Notes: generated by a model not told the origin, from the letters alone. DNA of 64,000 nt from Emticicia sp. 21SJ11W-3 (GCF_024138715.1 NZ_CP092074.1:2046001-2110000), one strand, 5' to 3'. Shown: positions 36,375 through 46,412, counted from the first letter of the stretch. Translations and numbers: made by a program.

Positions 36375-39300
36375 ATGAACAAATTCATAAAAAATATAAT
36401 AGCATTTTCATTGAAAAATAAGTACTTCATATTTTTCATGACACTGCTTGCCATTGTAGCCGGGTTTATCAGCTACCAGAACACTCCGGTTGAGGCTTTT
36501 CCGGATGTAACCAATACACAGATAACTATTATTACGCAGTGGCCAGGCCGTAGTGCAGAAGAAGTTGAAAAGTTTGTAACTATTCCGCTTGAAATTGGTC
36601 TGAATCCGGTTCAGAAGAAAACAGATATCAGATCTACCACCGTATTTGGTTTGTCGGTAGTAAAAGTAATGTTTGAAGATGAGGTAGATGACGCCTTTGC
36701 CCGCCAGCAGGTAAATAACCTGCTGCGTGAAGTTGACCTGCCCGATGGCGCCAACCCTGAGGTAGAGCCTCCGTATGGTCCAACAGGTGAGATTTTCAGA
36801 TATACCCTTGAAAGCCCGACCAGAAGTGTGAGAGAACTAAAAACACTGCAAGACTGGGTTGTAGAAAGAAATCTGAAAAGTGTGCCAGGTGTGGCTGATG
36901 TGGTTAGCTTTGGCGGCGAAGTAAAAACTTATGAAATATCTGCCGACCCACGTCGGTTGCTCGACTATGATATTACACCGATACAATTGTATCAGGCGGT
37001 GTCGAATGCTAATATAAATGTTGGTGGAGACGTAATTGTAAAAAACTCTGAGGCTTACGTTGTGCGAGGTATAGGGTTACTGAAAGGCGTTAAAGACATA
37101 GAAAACATTGTAATTAAAAACAGCAACGGTGTGCCCATTTATGTTCGCAATGTGGCTAACGTGTCAGAATCAGCACTGCCAAGATTAGGGCAGGCCGGAA
37201 GAGACGAACGCAGCGACGTGGTTGAGTGTATCATTGTAATGAGAAAAGGCGAAAACCCAAGCCAGGTAATTGAAAAAGTAAAGGCAAAAATTGAGGAAAT
37301 CAACACCAGTATTTTGCCTAAAGATGTAAAAATCAATACTTTTTATAACCGCGAAAACCTCATTCATTTTGCTACCCATACAGTAACACATAACCTGTTA
37401 GAAGGAATAATATTTGTTACCTGTATTGTGTTTATTTTCATGGCCGACTGGCGCACTACCGTAACGGTTTCTATTGTTATTCCGCTGGCATTGTTGTTTG
37501 CTTTTATATGCCTGCGCTTAAAGGGTATGTCGGCCAACCTGCTTTCAATGGGCGCTATTGATTTCGGTATTATTGTTGATGGCGCGGTGGTAATGGTTGA
37601 AGGTATTTTTGTAACACTTGACCAGCTCTCGCACAAAATAGGTATGGAGCGTTTCAACAGGTTGTCTAAACTGGGTTTGTTGAAAAAGACCGGAACCGAG
37701 CTTGGTAAAGCCATTTTCTTCTCCAAAGCCATTATTATTACCTGTCTGATGCCCATTTTCAGTTTTCAGAAAGTAGAAGGGAAGATGTTCAGCCCTCTGG
37801 CCTGGACCCTTGGTTTTGCCTTATTGGGCGCCTTGATTTTTACCCTTACGCTTGTGCCGGTTCTTGCCAGTATACTGTTAAAGAAAAACGTAAAAGAAAA
37901 ACATAATTTCTTTGTTGATTTTATTGAAAAGAAATCACTGAAGTTGTTCTCATACACTTACAAGCACAAAAAAGTAAGTATTATTATCGCAGCGATTCTG
38001 GTTGTGGTAGGTTTCTTTAACTTTAAGTTTCTGGGTACAGAGTTTCTTCCTGAGCTGAACGAGGGTTCAATTTATGTAAGAGCAAGTATGCCTATGAATA
38101 TATCGCTGGAAGAGTCGGTAAAACAAACCCAGCAGATGCGCGCGATATTCCGTAGTTTCCCTGAGGTAAAACAGGTTATTTCTCAAACCGGAAGACCCAA
38201 TGACGGTACAGACCCAACCGGGTTTTACAATATTGAGTTTCTGGTAGATATTTACCCTAAAGAAGAATGGAAACGGCGCATTTCAAAAGAAGAACTGATT
38301 GACGAAATGAATAAGAAGCTGGAAATTTATCCGGGTGTTCTTTTTAACTTCTCGCAACCTATTATGGACAACGTTGAAGAGGCTGTGTCGGGGGTAAAGG
38401 GTAGTATAGCGGTTAAAATATACGGACAAGACCTGCCTACTTTAGAGAAAAAAGCCTTAATGGTATATGACCAACTAAAAACCGTAAAAGGAATTGAAGA
38501 CCTGGGGGTTATCAAAAACATTGGCCAGCCTGAATTAAGGATAGAGCTTGATGAACAAAAGCTGGCACTTTACGGAGTAAATAAAGCAGATGCCCAGGCA
38601 GTTATTGAAATGGCAATTGGTGGCAAAGCCGCTACCCAAATTTATGAAGACGAGCGCCACTTTGACCTCCGAATTAGGTATGCGCCGCAGTTCAGAAACA
38701 ATGAAGAGGCCATTGGGAATCTGATGATACCTACTTCAATTGGTAACCAGATTCCGTTAAAGAGTGTGGCGCATATTTACTCGCAAACAGGTCCGGTTCT
38801 GATTTTCAGAGAAGCCAACCAACGTTTTATTGGTGTTAAGTTCTCTATCAGAGGCCGCGATATGGGGTCGGCCATTGCAGAAGCGCAAAAGAAAGTAAAT
38901 GCAGTAGTTAAGCTAGATAAGGGATATAAAATGAAATGGGCCGGTGATTTTGAGAACCAGCAAAGAGCTACTGCCAGACTGGCTCAGGTAGTGCCTATCA
39001 GTCTTTTGCTCATATTCCTGATATTGTTTGTGCTTTTCGGCAATATTAAAGATGCAGCCCTTGTGCTCACCAACGTGCCGTTTGCAATTATCGGTGGCAT
39101 TGCCTCATTGCTTATATCTGGCACCAACTTTAGTATATCGGCGGGTATCGGGTTTATTGCGTTGTTTGGTATCTGTATTCAGAACGGCGTTATTTTGATA
39201 TCGGTATTCAAGAAAAACCTGCACGAGAAAATGACACTTAACACGGCTATCTATGAAGGGGTGCGCTCAAGGGTTCGCCCGGTTATTATGACAGCCCTCA

Positions 39301-39482
39301 TGGCCATGATTGGTTTGATACCTGCTGCCATTTCAACCGGCATTGGTTCTGAAACCTCAAAACCGCTGGCTATTGTAGTTATTGGCGGGCTTATTACAGC
39401 CACAGTTTTAACACTTTTCGTATTTCCGCTTATTTTCTTCGTGTTTTATCGTAAGAAATTTGCAGCTGCACTTGAAGAGTAA
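36375..39482 (+). CDS. Heavy-metal RND efflux pump, CzcA/CusA family
   Basis: A 1035-aa proton-driven RND pump of the HME class, with one N-terminal helix, a large periplasmic loop, a bundle of helices, a second loop and the closing bundle. TM4 carries DFGIIVDGAVVMVEG (396-410), which fits the D-F-G-x3-D-G-A-x3-V-E signature described for HME pumps of divalent cations (Co, Zn, Cd, Ni), not the A-x-G...D-A-A form of Cu/Ag pumps. The last residue is Gly where Asn is usual. VEAFPDVTNTQI and GTEFLPELNEGSIYVRASMP are family landmarks. Zinc, cobalt or cadmium export is inferred. Confidence 0.92.
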   Translation: MNKFIKNIIAFSLKNKYFIFFMTLLAIVAGFISYQNTPVEAFPDVTNTQITIITQWPGRSAEEVEKFVTIPLEIGLNPVQKKTDIRSTTVFGLSVVKVMFEDEVDDAFARQQVNNLLREVDLPDGANPEVEPPYGPTGEIFRYTLESPTRSVRELKTLQDWVVERNLKSVPGVADVVSFGGEVKTYEISADPRRLLDYDITPIQLYQAVSNANINVGGDVIVKNSEAYVVRGIGLLKGVKDIENIVIKNSNGVPIYVRNVANVSESALPRLGQAGRDERSDVVECIIVMRKGENPSQVIEKVKAKIEEINTSILPKDVKINTFYNRENLIHFATHTVTHNLLEGIIFVTCIVFIFMADWRTTVTVSIVIPLALLFAFICLRLKGMSANLLSMGAIDFGIIVDGAVVMVEGIFVTLDQLSHKIGMERFNRLSKLGLLKKTGTELGKAIFFSKAIIITCLMPIFSFQKVEGKMFSPLAWTLGFALLGALIFTLTLVPVLASILLKKNVKEKHNFFVDFIEKKSLKLFSYTYKHKKVSIIIAAILVVVGFFNFKFLGTEFLPELNEGSIYVRASMPMNISLEESVKQTQQMRAIFRSFPEVKQVISQTGRPNDGTDPTGFYNIEFLVDIYPKEEWKRRISKEELIDEMNKKLEIYPGVLFNFSQPIMDNVEEAVSGVKGSIAVKIYGQDLPTLEKKALMVYDQLKTVKGIEDLGVIKNIGQPELRIELDEQKLALYGVNKADAQAVIEMAIGGKAATQIYEDERHFDLRIRYAPQFRNNEEAIGNLMIPTSIGNQIPLKSVAHIYSQTGPVLIFREANQRFIGVKFSIRGRDMGSAIAEAQKKVNAVVKLDKGYKMKWAGDFENQQRATARLAQVVPISLLLIFLILFVLFGNIKDAALVLTNVPFAIIGGIASLLISGTNFSISAGIGFIALFGICIQNGVILISVFKKNLHEKMTLNTAIYEGVRSRVRPVIMTALMAMIGLIPAAISTGIGSETSKPLAIVVIGGLITATVLTLFVFPLIFFVFYRKKFAAALEE

Positions 39483-39524
39483 TATTTGGATACAATATTT
39501 TTTTTATATTTCACGGTAGTTTCT

Positions 39525-39553
39525 AATAACAGGGGGCAATGCCCTCTGTTATT
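39525..39553 (+). terminator. Strong hairpin after the RND operon
   Basis: A 13-bp stem with one G-U pair (39525-39537 with 39541-39553) and an AAT triloop, 43 bases after the pump stop. The downstream T-tract is weak (ATTTG), so it may be a terminator for the operon or a stem at the start of the DUF1003 transcript. Confidence 0.6.
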
Positions 39554-39590
39554 ATTTGCAAAAAAATATTTGAACCTAAAAAACAGCTTT

Positions 39591-39998
39591 ATGAATAAGG
39601 ATATTCTGAATGAAGAAGATAATGCAAACCTGTCGTTTGGTGACAGAATGGCTGATAAGATAGCCACCTTTGGAGGAAGCTGGACATTCATTCTGTCGTT
39701 TATTGGTTTTTTAATAATCTGGATATTTATTAATATTTTCTGGCTAAAAAACCGTGCTTTTGACCCTTACCCGTTTATTTTACTTAATCTGATATTATCT
39801 TGTATAGCAGCTTTGCAGGCGCCTGTTATTATGATGAGCCAGAACAGGCAGGAGGAAAAAGACAGAGAGCGCGCAAAGATTGATTTAAAAATCAACCAGA
39901 AAGCTGAGAAAGAAATCAGGAGCCTGCATAAAAAACTGGATTTGCTGATAAAACAGCATGACGAGTTCAGACATGAAATGAATGAACGCCACAGATAA
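39591..39998 (+). CDS. DUF1003 family membrane protein
   Basis: 135 aa from the ATG at 39591 (MNKDILNEEDNANLSFGDR). The same frame is open from 39486, but that start would place the preceding hairpin inside the coding region. The core matches DUF1003: DRMADKIATFGGSWTFILSF, a membrane helix pair with FDPYPFILLNLILSCIAALQAPVI-type spacing, then MMSQNRQ and a charged coiled-coil tail (about 85-135). Function unknown. It ends 20 bases from a convergent gene, and no terminator stem is obvious in between. Confidence 0.82.
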   Translation: MNKDILNEEDNANLSFGDRMADKIATFGGSWTFILSFIGFLIIWIFINIFWLKNRAFDPYPFILLNLILSCIAALQAPVIMMSQNRQEEKDRERAKIDLKINQKAEKEIRSLHKKLDLLIKQHDEFRHEMNERHR

Positions 39999-40018
39999 TG
40001 CTGAAAACCCAGGTTGGC

Positions 40019-41086
40019 TCAATCAAAAGCATGCATAAGTTCGTTTCCTTTCATCAGAATAGGCAGCGAGTCTACATCTCTTAAAAAGATGAGGTCTTTT
40101 TCAAACTCATACATCTGGTAGGTTTTATTAAACTCTGCGTCTCCATCCAGCAGGCGTATGGTATCCAGCGCAAAATTGGCACCCCCGGCAGCAAAGCACT
40201 GGGTGGTAGCAATATGCCTGATGTTTACCTCTGTTATATACGGCTTACCGTTTTCATCTTCTTTCAGGTCTACCGTAAAAAAACCGTGTTTTTGGGCGTT
40301 GGTGTAGGCAAAAAGGTAGTTCATGGCTCTTTCAACCTCCTGAACCAGCAATGGGTCATTGATTAACCTTCCGAATGAAACATTTCCTGTTATGCCAGAT
40401 GGTGCCACTTTAGCCATAATGTATTTCATACGCTCGCAGCAGGCTGCCCTCAGAAATACACCTTCATAATATAGCACCTTACACGCCAGATTTCGGCCTG
40501 GCAGGTATTGGCTTGCCATAAATTCCTGCACGTTCGGGTTAATTTCAATCCAATTGCGCAAGGCGGTTTTATTTTCAATTTTCAAAGCGCCCAGGCCACT
40601 GGTGCCGGTGGTGCTTCGCACCCAAAAGCTTTTATTGAAGGTATCGAATATTTCGTCGGCATTATAGTTGTCTCGAGTAAAAGTAATCGACAAGGGGGCC
40701 ATGTCTATGCACTGAAGCACAGCTGTCATACGTGATTTATTAACTAACAACTCTGCAATTGAGTTATCAGGTATTAAAGTTTTGCAGGGTAAATTACCGG
40801 CGGCTTTCTTTTTGCTCCATTCAATTACTTCGGCCTCTGGCAAAATAACAGCCAAATCAATGCTTTGCCCGGTTATCAGCTTTTCTATTACCGGCCAGTA
40901 ATCGGGGCTGCCAGCTGGTGGCACAATAAAAGTATGATTGAATAATTCGTTCTGATAAAGCCCAATAGCTAAGGGGTTGGTATCGGTTCCAATAAGTTCG
41001 AAACGCTTGTAAACGGAGTATTTTCTTAATGCGGTGGCAAAACTTCTTGGGGTAGGGCCGCCAACACCGGTTATAAGTATTTTCAT
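40019..41086 (-). CDS. ATP-grasp domain protein, carbamoyl-phosphate-synthase-like fold
   Basis: 355 aa. The N-terminal Rossmann-like preATP domain begins MKILITGVGGPTPRSFATAL and continues GTDTNPLAIGLY. The ATP-grasp core holds the variable ATP-binding lysine/arginine region (FWVRSTTGTSGLGALKI) and the metal site near the end (FFTVDLKEDENGKPYITEVN). The best overall likeness is to CarB-like ATP-grasp ligases that join amino acids or small molecules. It stands alone, 426 bases from proS and convergent with DUF1003, so no partner reveals its product. Confidence 0.8.
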   Translation of the reverse strand: MKILITGVGGPTPRSFATALRKYSVYKRFELIGTDTNPLAIGLYQNELFNHTFIVPPAGSPDYWPVIEKLITGQSIDLAVILPEAEVIEWSKKKAAGNLPCKTLIPDNSIAELLVNKSRMTAVLQCIDMAPLSITFTRDNYNADEIFDTFNKSFWVRSTTGTSGLGALKIENKTALRNWIEINPNVQEFMASQYLPGRNLACKVLYYEGVFLRAACCERMKYIMAKVAPSGITGNVSFGRLINDPLLVQEVERAMNYLFAYTNAQKHGFFTVDLKEDENGKPYITEVNIRHIATTQCFAAGGANFALDTIRLLDGDAEFNKTYQMYEFEKDLIFLRDVDSLPILMKGNELMHAFD

Positions 41087-41427
41087 GCTATAATTACAAT
41101 CTGGTTCTTAAAATCCTTCAAACAATAGCTAAACTGCTTAAAATGTAAATTTCATGCTTATCCGGTAAAACCGAATTATTTTTTACTTCTGGATAATAAA
41201 AATAAGATATGTGAATATTGAGCCGTAAAATACTATTACAACCACGGCATTGTACTTAATTGCAATATTGTAAAAAAAAATTATATTTTACAAATATTCG
41301 TTTGGCCAAAGGCTGTCAATGATGCTTCTACAACGAAGGTTCGGCAACTATAAGTATATATCAGGAACAATTAAGGCCTGATATGGAATAAACAATGAAA
41401 CAATAAATTTGTTTAGTCTCAAACCTG
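41087..41427. other. Gene-free 341-base interval
   Basis: AT-rich spacer between the divergently ended ATP-grasp start and the proS terminator. I see no open frame of coding character, tRNA, or perfect TAnnTTTG promoter. The first part must contain the ATP-grasp promoter on the minus strand. Confidence 0.5.
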
Positions 41428-41491
41428 AAAAAAAAGCAAATGCCTGAAAGACCTGGCTTCAATATGAATTACGGTCTTTCAGGCATTTGCT
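41428..41491 (-). terminator. Long rho-independent terminator of proS
   Basis: A perfect 19-bp stem (41435-41453 with 41473-41491) with a 19-base loop, followed on the minus strand by T7. It begins 21 bases after the proS stop. Confidence 0.9.
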
Positions 41492-41512
41492 GTGAAACTC
41501 ACAAACAACTTA

Positions 41513-42988
41513 TTAATAAGCCCTTGCAAAAATAACTCTTTTTGATGAAGGTTTGCCAGTTAAAATACACTTGCCTTCTTCCTCTTTAGTGTCTAACGGA
41601 ATACAGCGGATAGTCGCTTTGGTAAGCTCCTTTATTTTTTCTTCTGTTTCTGAGGTACCATCCCAATGGCAGTGCAAGAAACCACCTTTTTCTATCTGTT
41701 CTTCAAATTCCTGCCAGGTGTTTATTTCAAAAGAGTTTTCTTTTCTGAAATTCAATGCTTTCTGATAAATGCTCTCCTGAATTTCATTCAACAAATCTTT
41801 TACATAAACGGCTATGCCTTCTATTGGACGTGTTTCTTTGCTTAAGGTGTCTCTTCGGGCTACTTCTATTACACCATTTTGTAGGTCTCTCATACCTATG
41901 GCCATGCGTACAGGCACCCCTTTCAGTTCATATTCTGCAAATTTCCATCCCGGGCGGTTGGCGTCGCTGTCATCAAACTTAACGCTGATACCATAAGATT
42001 TAAGCTCTTTGATAATTGGCTGAATGGTCTCTTTAATGGCCGATAAATCTTCTTCACCTTTATAGATAGGCACAATAACTACATGTATTGGCGCTAATTT
42101 TGGAGGAAGCACAAGCCCGTTGTCGTCTGAGTGAGCCATTATTAAGGCACCCATTAAACGTGTGCTCACACCCCATGACGTACCCCATACGTGTTCCAGT
42201 TTCCCTTCTTTCGACTGGAATTTTACATCAAAAGCTTTTGCGAAATTCTGCCCAAGGAAGTGGCTGGTACCAGCCTGCAGGGCTTTACCGTCTTGCATCA
42301 TGGCCTCAATACACATGGTTTCTTCAGCACCGGCAAAACGTTCATTTGCAGACTTGAAACCTTTTACCACTGGTACTGCCATAAATTCTTCGGCAAAAGT
42401 GGCATATACATCAAGCATTTGTTTGGTTTCTGTCAAGGCCTCTTCGCTGGATGCATGAGCGGTGTGTCCTTCCTGCCAAAGAAATTCGGCTGTACGTAAA
42501 AACATACGGGTGCGCATCTCCCAACGCACTACATTGGCCCACTGGTTAATCAGTATCGGTAAATCACGGTATGATTGTATCCAGTTTTTGTAAGTGCTCC
42601 AGATGATGGCTTCACTGGTAGGTCTTACAACTAATTCTTCTTCAAGTTTAGCTTCAGGGTCAACCATGAGCGAGCCAGGTTTATCCGGGTTGCTTTTCAA
42701 TCTATAATGCGTTACAACGGCACATTCTTTGGCAAAACCCTCGGCGTTTTTTTCTTCAGCTTCAAACAAACTTTTGGGTACAAAAAGCGGAAAATAAGCA
42801 TTGGTATGCCCTGTTTCCTTAAACATGTCGTCAAGGGCGCGTTGCATTTTTTCCCAGATTGAATAACCATAAGGTTTTATAACCATACAGCCTCTTACTG
42901 CCGAATTCTCGGCCAAGTCTGCTCTTTTAACTAATTCGTTGTACCACTCCGAATAATTCTTACTGCGTTTTGGAAGACCTTTACTCAT
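41513..42988 (-). CDS. proS: Proline--tRNA ligase, archaeal/eukaryotic-like short form
   Basis: A 491-aa class II synthetase charging tRNA-Pro. It belongs to the short form without the bacterial INS editing insertion: [20 protein letters not shown] at the start, GYSIWEKMQ and [15 protein letters not shown], then [20 protein letters not shown] for motif 2 and [19 protein letters not shown] for motif 3, and a C-terminal zinc-type domain ending RVIFARAY. This form is normal in Bacteroidota. Divergent from the next gene, with 329 bases between. Confidence 0.96.
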   Translation of the reverse strand: MSKGLPKRSKNYSEWYNELVKRADLAENSAVRGCMVIKPYGYSIWEKMQRALDDMFKETGHTNAYFPLFVPKSLFEAEEKNAEGFAKECAVVTHYRLKSNPDKPGSLMVDPEAKLEEELVVRPTSEAIIWSTYKNWIQSYRDLPILINQWANVVRWEMRTRMFLRTAEFLWQEGHTAHASSEEALTETKQMLDVYATFAEEFMAVPVVKGFKSANERFAGAEETMCIEAMMQDGKALQAGTSHFLGQNFAKAFDVKFQSKEGKLEHVWGTSWGVSTRLMGALIMAHSDDNGLVLPPKLAPIHVVIVPIYKGEEDLSAIKETIQPIIKELKSYGISVKFDDSDANRPGWKFAEYELKGVPVRMAIGMRDLQNGVIEVARRDTLSKETRPIEGIAVYVKDLLNEIQESIYQKALNFRKENSFEINTWQEFEEQIEKGGFLHCHWDGTSETEEKIKELTKATIRCIPLDTKEEEGKCILTGKPSSKRVIFARAY

Positions 42989-43287
42989 AATTGTCAGTTA
43001 AATTAAACTTTATCGCCTGTAATGAATCTAACAGGTGTATATTTACGTTATATCTATAAAAAGCACAATCCTGCCTACTTTTAATTAAACTTTCATTTGG
43101 ATTGGCTTGCAAAGATAAGTTTTTATATTAAGTTTGTCATAGTTAAATTCGTTACTTTTAGGTAATCTGCGGTAACGGAATGTGATGTAAAAATCTGGTT
43201 TTACTGGTTTCTGAATTTTTTTTAATTTTTTCAATAAGCCATACAACCATTTAAGGTGCCTGTGCATCATTCACATAGACAACAGGT
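42989..43287. other. Spacer between proS and the low-complexity lipoprotein gene
   Basis: AT-rich DNA. Minus-strand TATCTTTG at 43117-43110 could be the proS -7 box, about 120 bases before its start. A 61-codon minus-strand frame (43270-43085) has no coding character and overlaps this box. No RNA gene seen. Confidence 0.4.
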
Positions 43288-43295
43288 TATATTTG
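43288..43295 (+). promoter_or_regulatory. -7 box of the low-complexity lipoprotein gene
   Basis: TATATTTG matches TAnnTTTG, 22 bases before the ATG at 43318. No TTTG at the -33 distance. Confidence 0.35.
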
Positions 43296-43317
43296 CTCAC
43301 AATTAATTCAATATAAA

Positions 43318-44580
43318 ATGAACACTTTCAAATCTTTCAGGTATCTGTCGGTTGCAGTGCTTTTGGGTGCCTGGGGTTGTAGTCAGAAGCAGGTTGCCAC
43401 CAAGGGCGATTATGATGACTTGTACGGTTCATCAAAAGATGCCCCCGAGGTAGCTTATAAAACATCTACACGACCTTCTATATACCAGAATCCGGACTTT
43501 GAAGATAATTTGCGTTATCAAAGAGAAGAGTCGCCAGTTCAGGCTGAAGGAACTGATGAATATTATGATGAAAATTACGTAAACTCACGCAAGGTGAAAC
43601 GTTCGTATTCTGCCGAGCCGGGTTATTCATCAGGTTTCTCAGACGGATATCAATCAGGTTGGAATGATTATGCCTGGAGCCAGCCAATGGGATGGGCAAG
43701 TCCGTTCAGCCGTTTCGGATATTATTCGCCATTCGGCTATAATTCTTTTGGTTACAATAGCATTAATATTGGTTTTGGTTTGGGCTTAGGCATGGGTTAT
43801 GGTGGTTTCGGTGGCAGATATTATGACCCTTTCTGGGGAAGCCGCTTTTATGACCCATTCTGGGGCGGTGGTTTTTACAGCCCATATTACAGCTCTATTT
43901 ATTCGCCTTGGGGATACTCTCCTTGGGGTGGTGGTTTTTACAGCCCTTACGATTATTATGGTTATGGTGGATACTACGGTGGTTACCCGGGCTATTATTA
44001 CAACGCAACAGCGGGTGTAGTTGGCGCTGCAAGAAACCGTACTTATGGCCCACGTGACGGTGGCAGAGGCTCAGCTTACTATAATGATCGCTTCAATAAT
44101 ACCGCTATCAGAACCAATGAAAGCGGACGCCGGGCTGATGGAAGCAATGCCAGAACTACCTCGGTAGGTAGCGGTGGCAGAACTTATACCGGAAATGATG
44201 GTTATTATGCCGCACCAAGAAGAAACGGAGGCTATAACTCTTCATTTGATAATACCCCGAGCGCTTCGCGTTCAAACAGCAGCAGTAATGATACTTACTA
44301 CGCCCGGCCTCGCCGAAACGGTGGTTACGAAACCCCCGGCAGTAGCAGTAGTTCATATAGCCGTCCGTCTTCAAGCAACACCCGTTCGTCTAACAGTTGG
44401 TCAAGCGGTAGCGGAAGCTCATCAAGAGGTTCTGACAGTTGGAGAAGCTCAGGCTCTTCAAGCAACTCAAGCTGGAGCAGCGGAAGCAGTAGCCGTGGTT
44501 CAAGTTCAGGTAGCAGCAGTAGCAGCGGCGCCTCACGCGGCGGCGGTGGTGGTGGCGGCGGAAGCCGGGGCCCAAGATAA
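43318..44580 (+). CDS. Gly/Tyr/Ser-rich low-complexity lipoprotein
   Basis: A 420-aa protein whose signal peptide ends LLGAWGC (Cys21), so it is lipid-anchored. After an acidic section (about 30-90), residues about 110-225 are an aromatic-glycine region with repeating units such as YDPFWG and GGGFYSPY. The rest is Ser/Asn/Arg/Gly-rich, with two copies of an RPRRNGGY/APRRNGGY unit, and ends in a poly-Ser/Gly tail and GGGGGGGG. Composition suggests an extended or assembling surface protein, not an enzyme. Proteins of this make-up are seen in Bacteroidota without assigned function. No cleavage or sorting domain is visible at the C-terminus. Confidence 0.72.
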   Translation: MNTFKSFRYLSVAVLLGAWGCSQKQVATKGDYDDLYGSSKDAPEVAYKTSTRPSIYQNPDFEDNLRYQREESPVQAEGTDEYYDENYVNSRKVKRSYSAEPGYSSGFSDGYQSGWNDYAWSQPMGWASPFSRFGYYSPFGYNSFGYNSINIGFGLGLGMGYGGFGGRYYDPFWGSRFYDPFWGGGFYSPYYSSIYSPWGYSPWGGGFYSPYDYYGYGGYYGGYPGYYYNATAGVVGAARNRTYGPRDGGRGSAYYNDRFNNTAIRTNESGRRADGSNARTTSVGSGGRTYTGNDGYYAAPRRNGGYNSSFDNTPSASRSNSSSNDTYYARPRRNGGYETPGSSSSSYSRPSSSNTRSSNSWSSGSGSSSRGSDSWRSSGSSSNSSWSSGSSSRGSSSGSSSSSGASRGGGGGGGGSRGPR

Positions 44581-44668
44581 TAACCTGCCGGCCGAACAAT
44601 TGAACGATGGTGCTTGTTAAGCTCTTGCGAGCGTACGTGAAAACGGTTTTATTTTGTAAAATATTCAG

Positions 44669-44706
44669 AAACCTCGCTGAATCAACTTTGTTTGGCGAGG
44701 TTTTCT
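44669..44706 (+). terminator. Rho-independent terminator of the low-complexity gene
   Basis: A perfect 9-bp stem (44669-44677 with 44695-44703, AAACCTCGC/GCGAGGTTT), a 17-base loop, then TTTTCTATT. It lies 89 bases past the stop. Confidence 0.75.
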
Positions 44707-44833
44707 ATTAAATGAAAAAGCTTTTTTGTTGTACCCTTAATTTAGAAGAATGGTAAAACTTATACACGGTTAATACCGGTAAATGCATGTTGTGGCATGC
44801 AGGCTGATTCTTCAATCATAAAGTATAAAAAAA

Positions 44834-46366
44834 ATGAAAATCTCACGCATTCTGATTACCGCGTCCTTTCTTTCAGGAGCAATCGGAGCCAAGGCACAAT
44901 TAAGTTTGGGTGGCCACTTTTATGGTGAAGAAGCCCTCAGATTCTCGGAAACAAAAATTTCAGGTTCGGCCCGTATGCAGGGTTTAGGTGGTGGATACGT
45001 TTCTTTAGGTGCAGATGCTACCAATAATTACACTAACCCCGCCGGATTAGGATTTTACAATCGCTCAGAGTTGAGTATTACCCCTGTATTAAATTCTATT
45101 AATACCTCTTCGGTATATGCCGGTGAACAATTCGGCAGATCTACTACCAGTCCGAACATCGGGCAGCTAGGGCTTGTTTTTAGCAGTGGTGGCGTTGGTA
45201 CAAGAAAAAAACGCTCGGCATTTGCCATTACCTATTCAAGACAAAACAGTTTTTTGAGTGATTTCCGCTATAACGGTCTTAATCAGCGAAGTTCAATGAT
45301 GGATTTTTTTGCTCAAAAGGCTTCGCTGCGCGGTGCAGATTCTAAAACACTTGATGATGAGTTTAACCCTAACACCGGTACGGCGTTTACTTCAACGTCA
45401 ATGTATTACCAGGCCTACATGATAGACCCATCGCAAAATGGCGGAGCGCCTTACAGCAAAATTGAGCAGGCTCTTCCGGCTGACCAGGTAGGTAATGTTT
45501 CGGCAACTGGTTCTACCAGCCAGTGGAATCTCGGTTATGGTATCAACTTTGACGATAAAACCTATATAGGCCTTGGTATTGGTTTTGTTAGACTGAACTA
45601 TGAAAACACCAATTCGCATAGTGAAAGATTTACCAACGGAGTTATTTTTAACGGATTCGACTATAACGAGAACCTGTATGTTAGAGGCTCAGGCGTGAAC
45701 TTTTCACTGGGTGCTATTTACAAAGCAACAGAGTCAATCAGTCTGGGTGCCAGTTTAACTACCCCTTCCTGGATTAGTGTTAGCGAAATTTATAATTCAA
45801 ACATAAGAACAGACCCCAAACCCGGAAACCCGGTAATTCCTTCTAAAGCTTCTAACTATGTGGCTACAGAAGAGAACGTATTTTCTTATAACCTTACTAC
45901 CCCATTAAGAGCCAGTGGTGGCGCTACTTTCTTTTTGCCTAACAAAGCAGGTTTTATTACTGCTGATGCTGAGTATGTTGGTTATAGAGGAATGGGAATA
46001 AAAGATACTCAGGACAAAGACTGGAGTTCTGATCAGAAACGTGGTATACAATCAACTTATGTAGACGCTGTAAATGTAAAAGTAGGGGCAGAGTACCGTA
46101 TTCAGAGTATAAGATTACGCGCCGGGGCCAAATATATGCCAGACCCTTACAAAGTAAAAGCAGATAATCTGGACCGTTCTCAAATGTTGTTTACCGGTGG
46201 TATTGGGTACCGCTCTTCCAAATTCTTTATTGATTTGGCGGGTGTATTTAACCAGTTTAAAGGCGCTTATACTCCTTATGAATTGTCTAATCCAACAAAT
46301 TATGGTTCTGCTGCCTTAACTACCAAGGCAACCAGTTTTGTGGTGTCGGTTGGTACATTCTTCTGA
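44834..46366 (+). CDS. FadL/OmpP1/TodX-like outer-membrane transport protein
   Basis: 510 aa with signal peptide MKISRILITASFLSGAIGAKA. The segment GSARMQGLGGGYVSLGADAT with NYTNPAGLGFYNRSELS (about 40-75) is the hatch-region hallmark of the OmpP1/FadL family in Bacteroidota, and the rest is amphipathic beta-strand ending in an aromatic residue (VVSVGTFF), as outer-membrane barrels do. Family members admit hydrophobic compounds; the ligand here is unknown. Convergent with aroK through a shared terminator. Confidence 0.85.
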   Translation: MKISRILITASFLSGAIGAKAQLSLGGHFYGEEALRFSETKISGSARMQGLGGGYVSLGADATNNYTNPAGLGFYNRSELSITPVLNSINTSSVYAGEQFGRSTTSPNIGQLGLVFSSGGVGTRKKRSAFAITYSRQNSFLSDFRYNGLNQRSSMMDFFAQKASLRGADSKTLDDEFNPNTGTAFTSTSMYYQAYMIDPSQNGGAPYSKIEQALPADQVGNVSATGSTSQWNLGYGINFDDKTYIGLGIGFVRLNYENTNSHSERFTNGVIFNGFDYNENLYVRGSGVNFSLGAIYKATESISLGASLTTPSWISVSEIYNSNIRTDPKPGNPVIPSKASNYVATEENVFSYNLTTPLRASGGATFFLPNKAGFITADAEYVGYRGMGIKDTQDKDWSSDQKRGIQSTYVDAVNVKVGAEYRIQSIRLRAGAKYMPDPYKVKADNLDRSQMLFTGGIGYRSSKFFIDLAGVFNQFKGAYTPYELSNPTNYGSAALTTKATSFVVSVGTFF

Positions 46367-46412
46367 TAAGGTTTTGGAAATGATATTAAATAAATGAAAT
46401 ACAAAGGTGTAT

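Noticed and set aside
39486-39590. Longer DUF1003 start
   Set aside because: It would span the 13-bp hairpin and adds a stretch without family likeness.
43085-43270. 61-codon minus-strand frame before proS
   Set aside because: No coding character, and it covers a probable -7 box.
44174-44620. 148-codon frame rich in Ala/Val within the low-complexity gene
   Set aside because: A shadow frame of the Ser/Gly repeats; it lacks a signal peptide or promoter.
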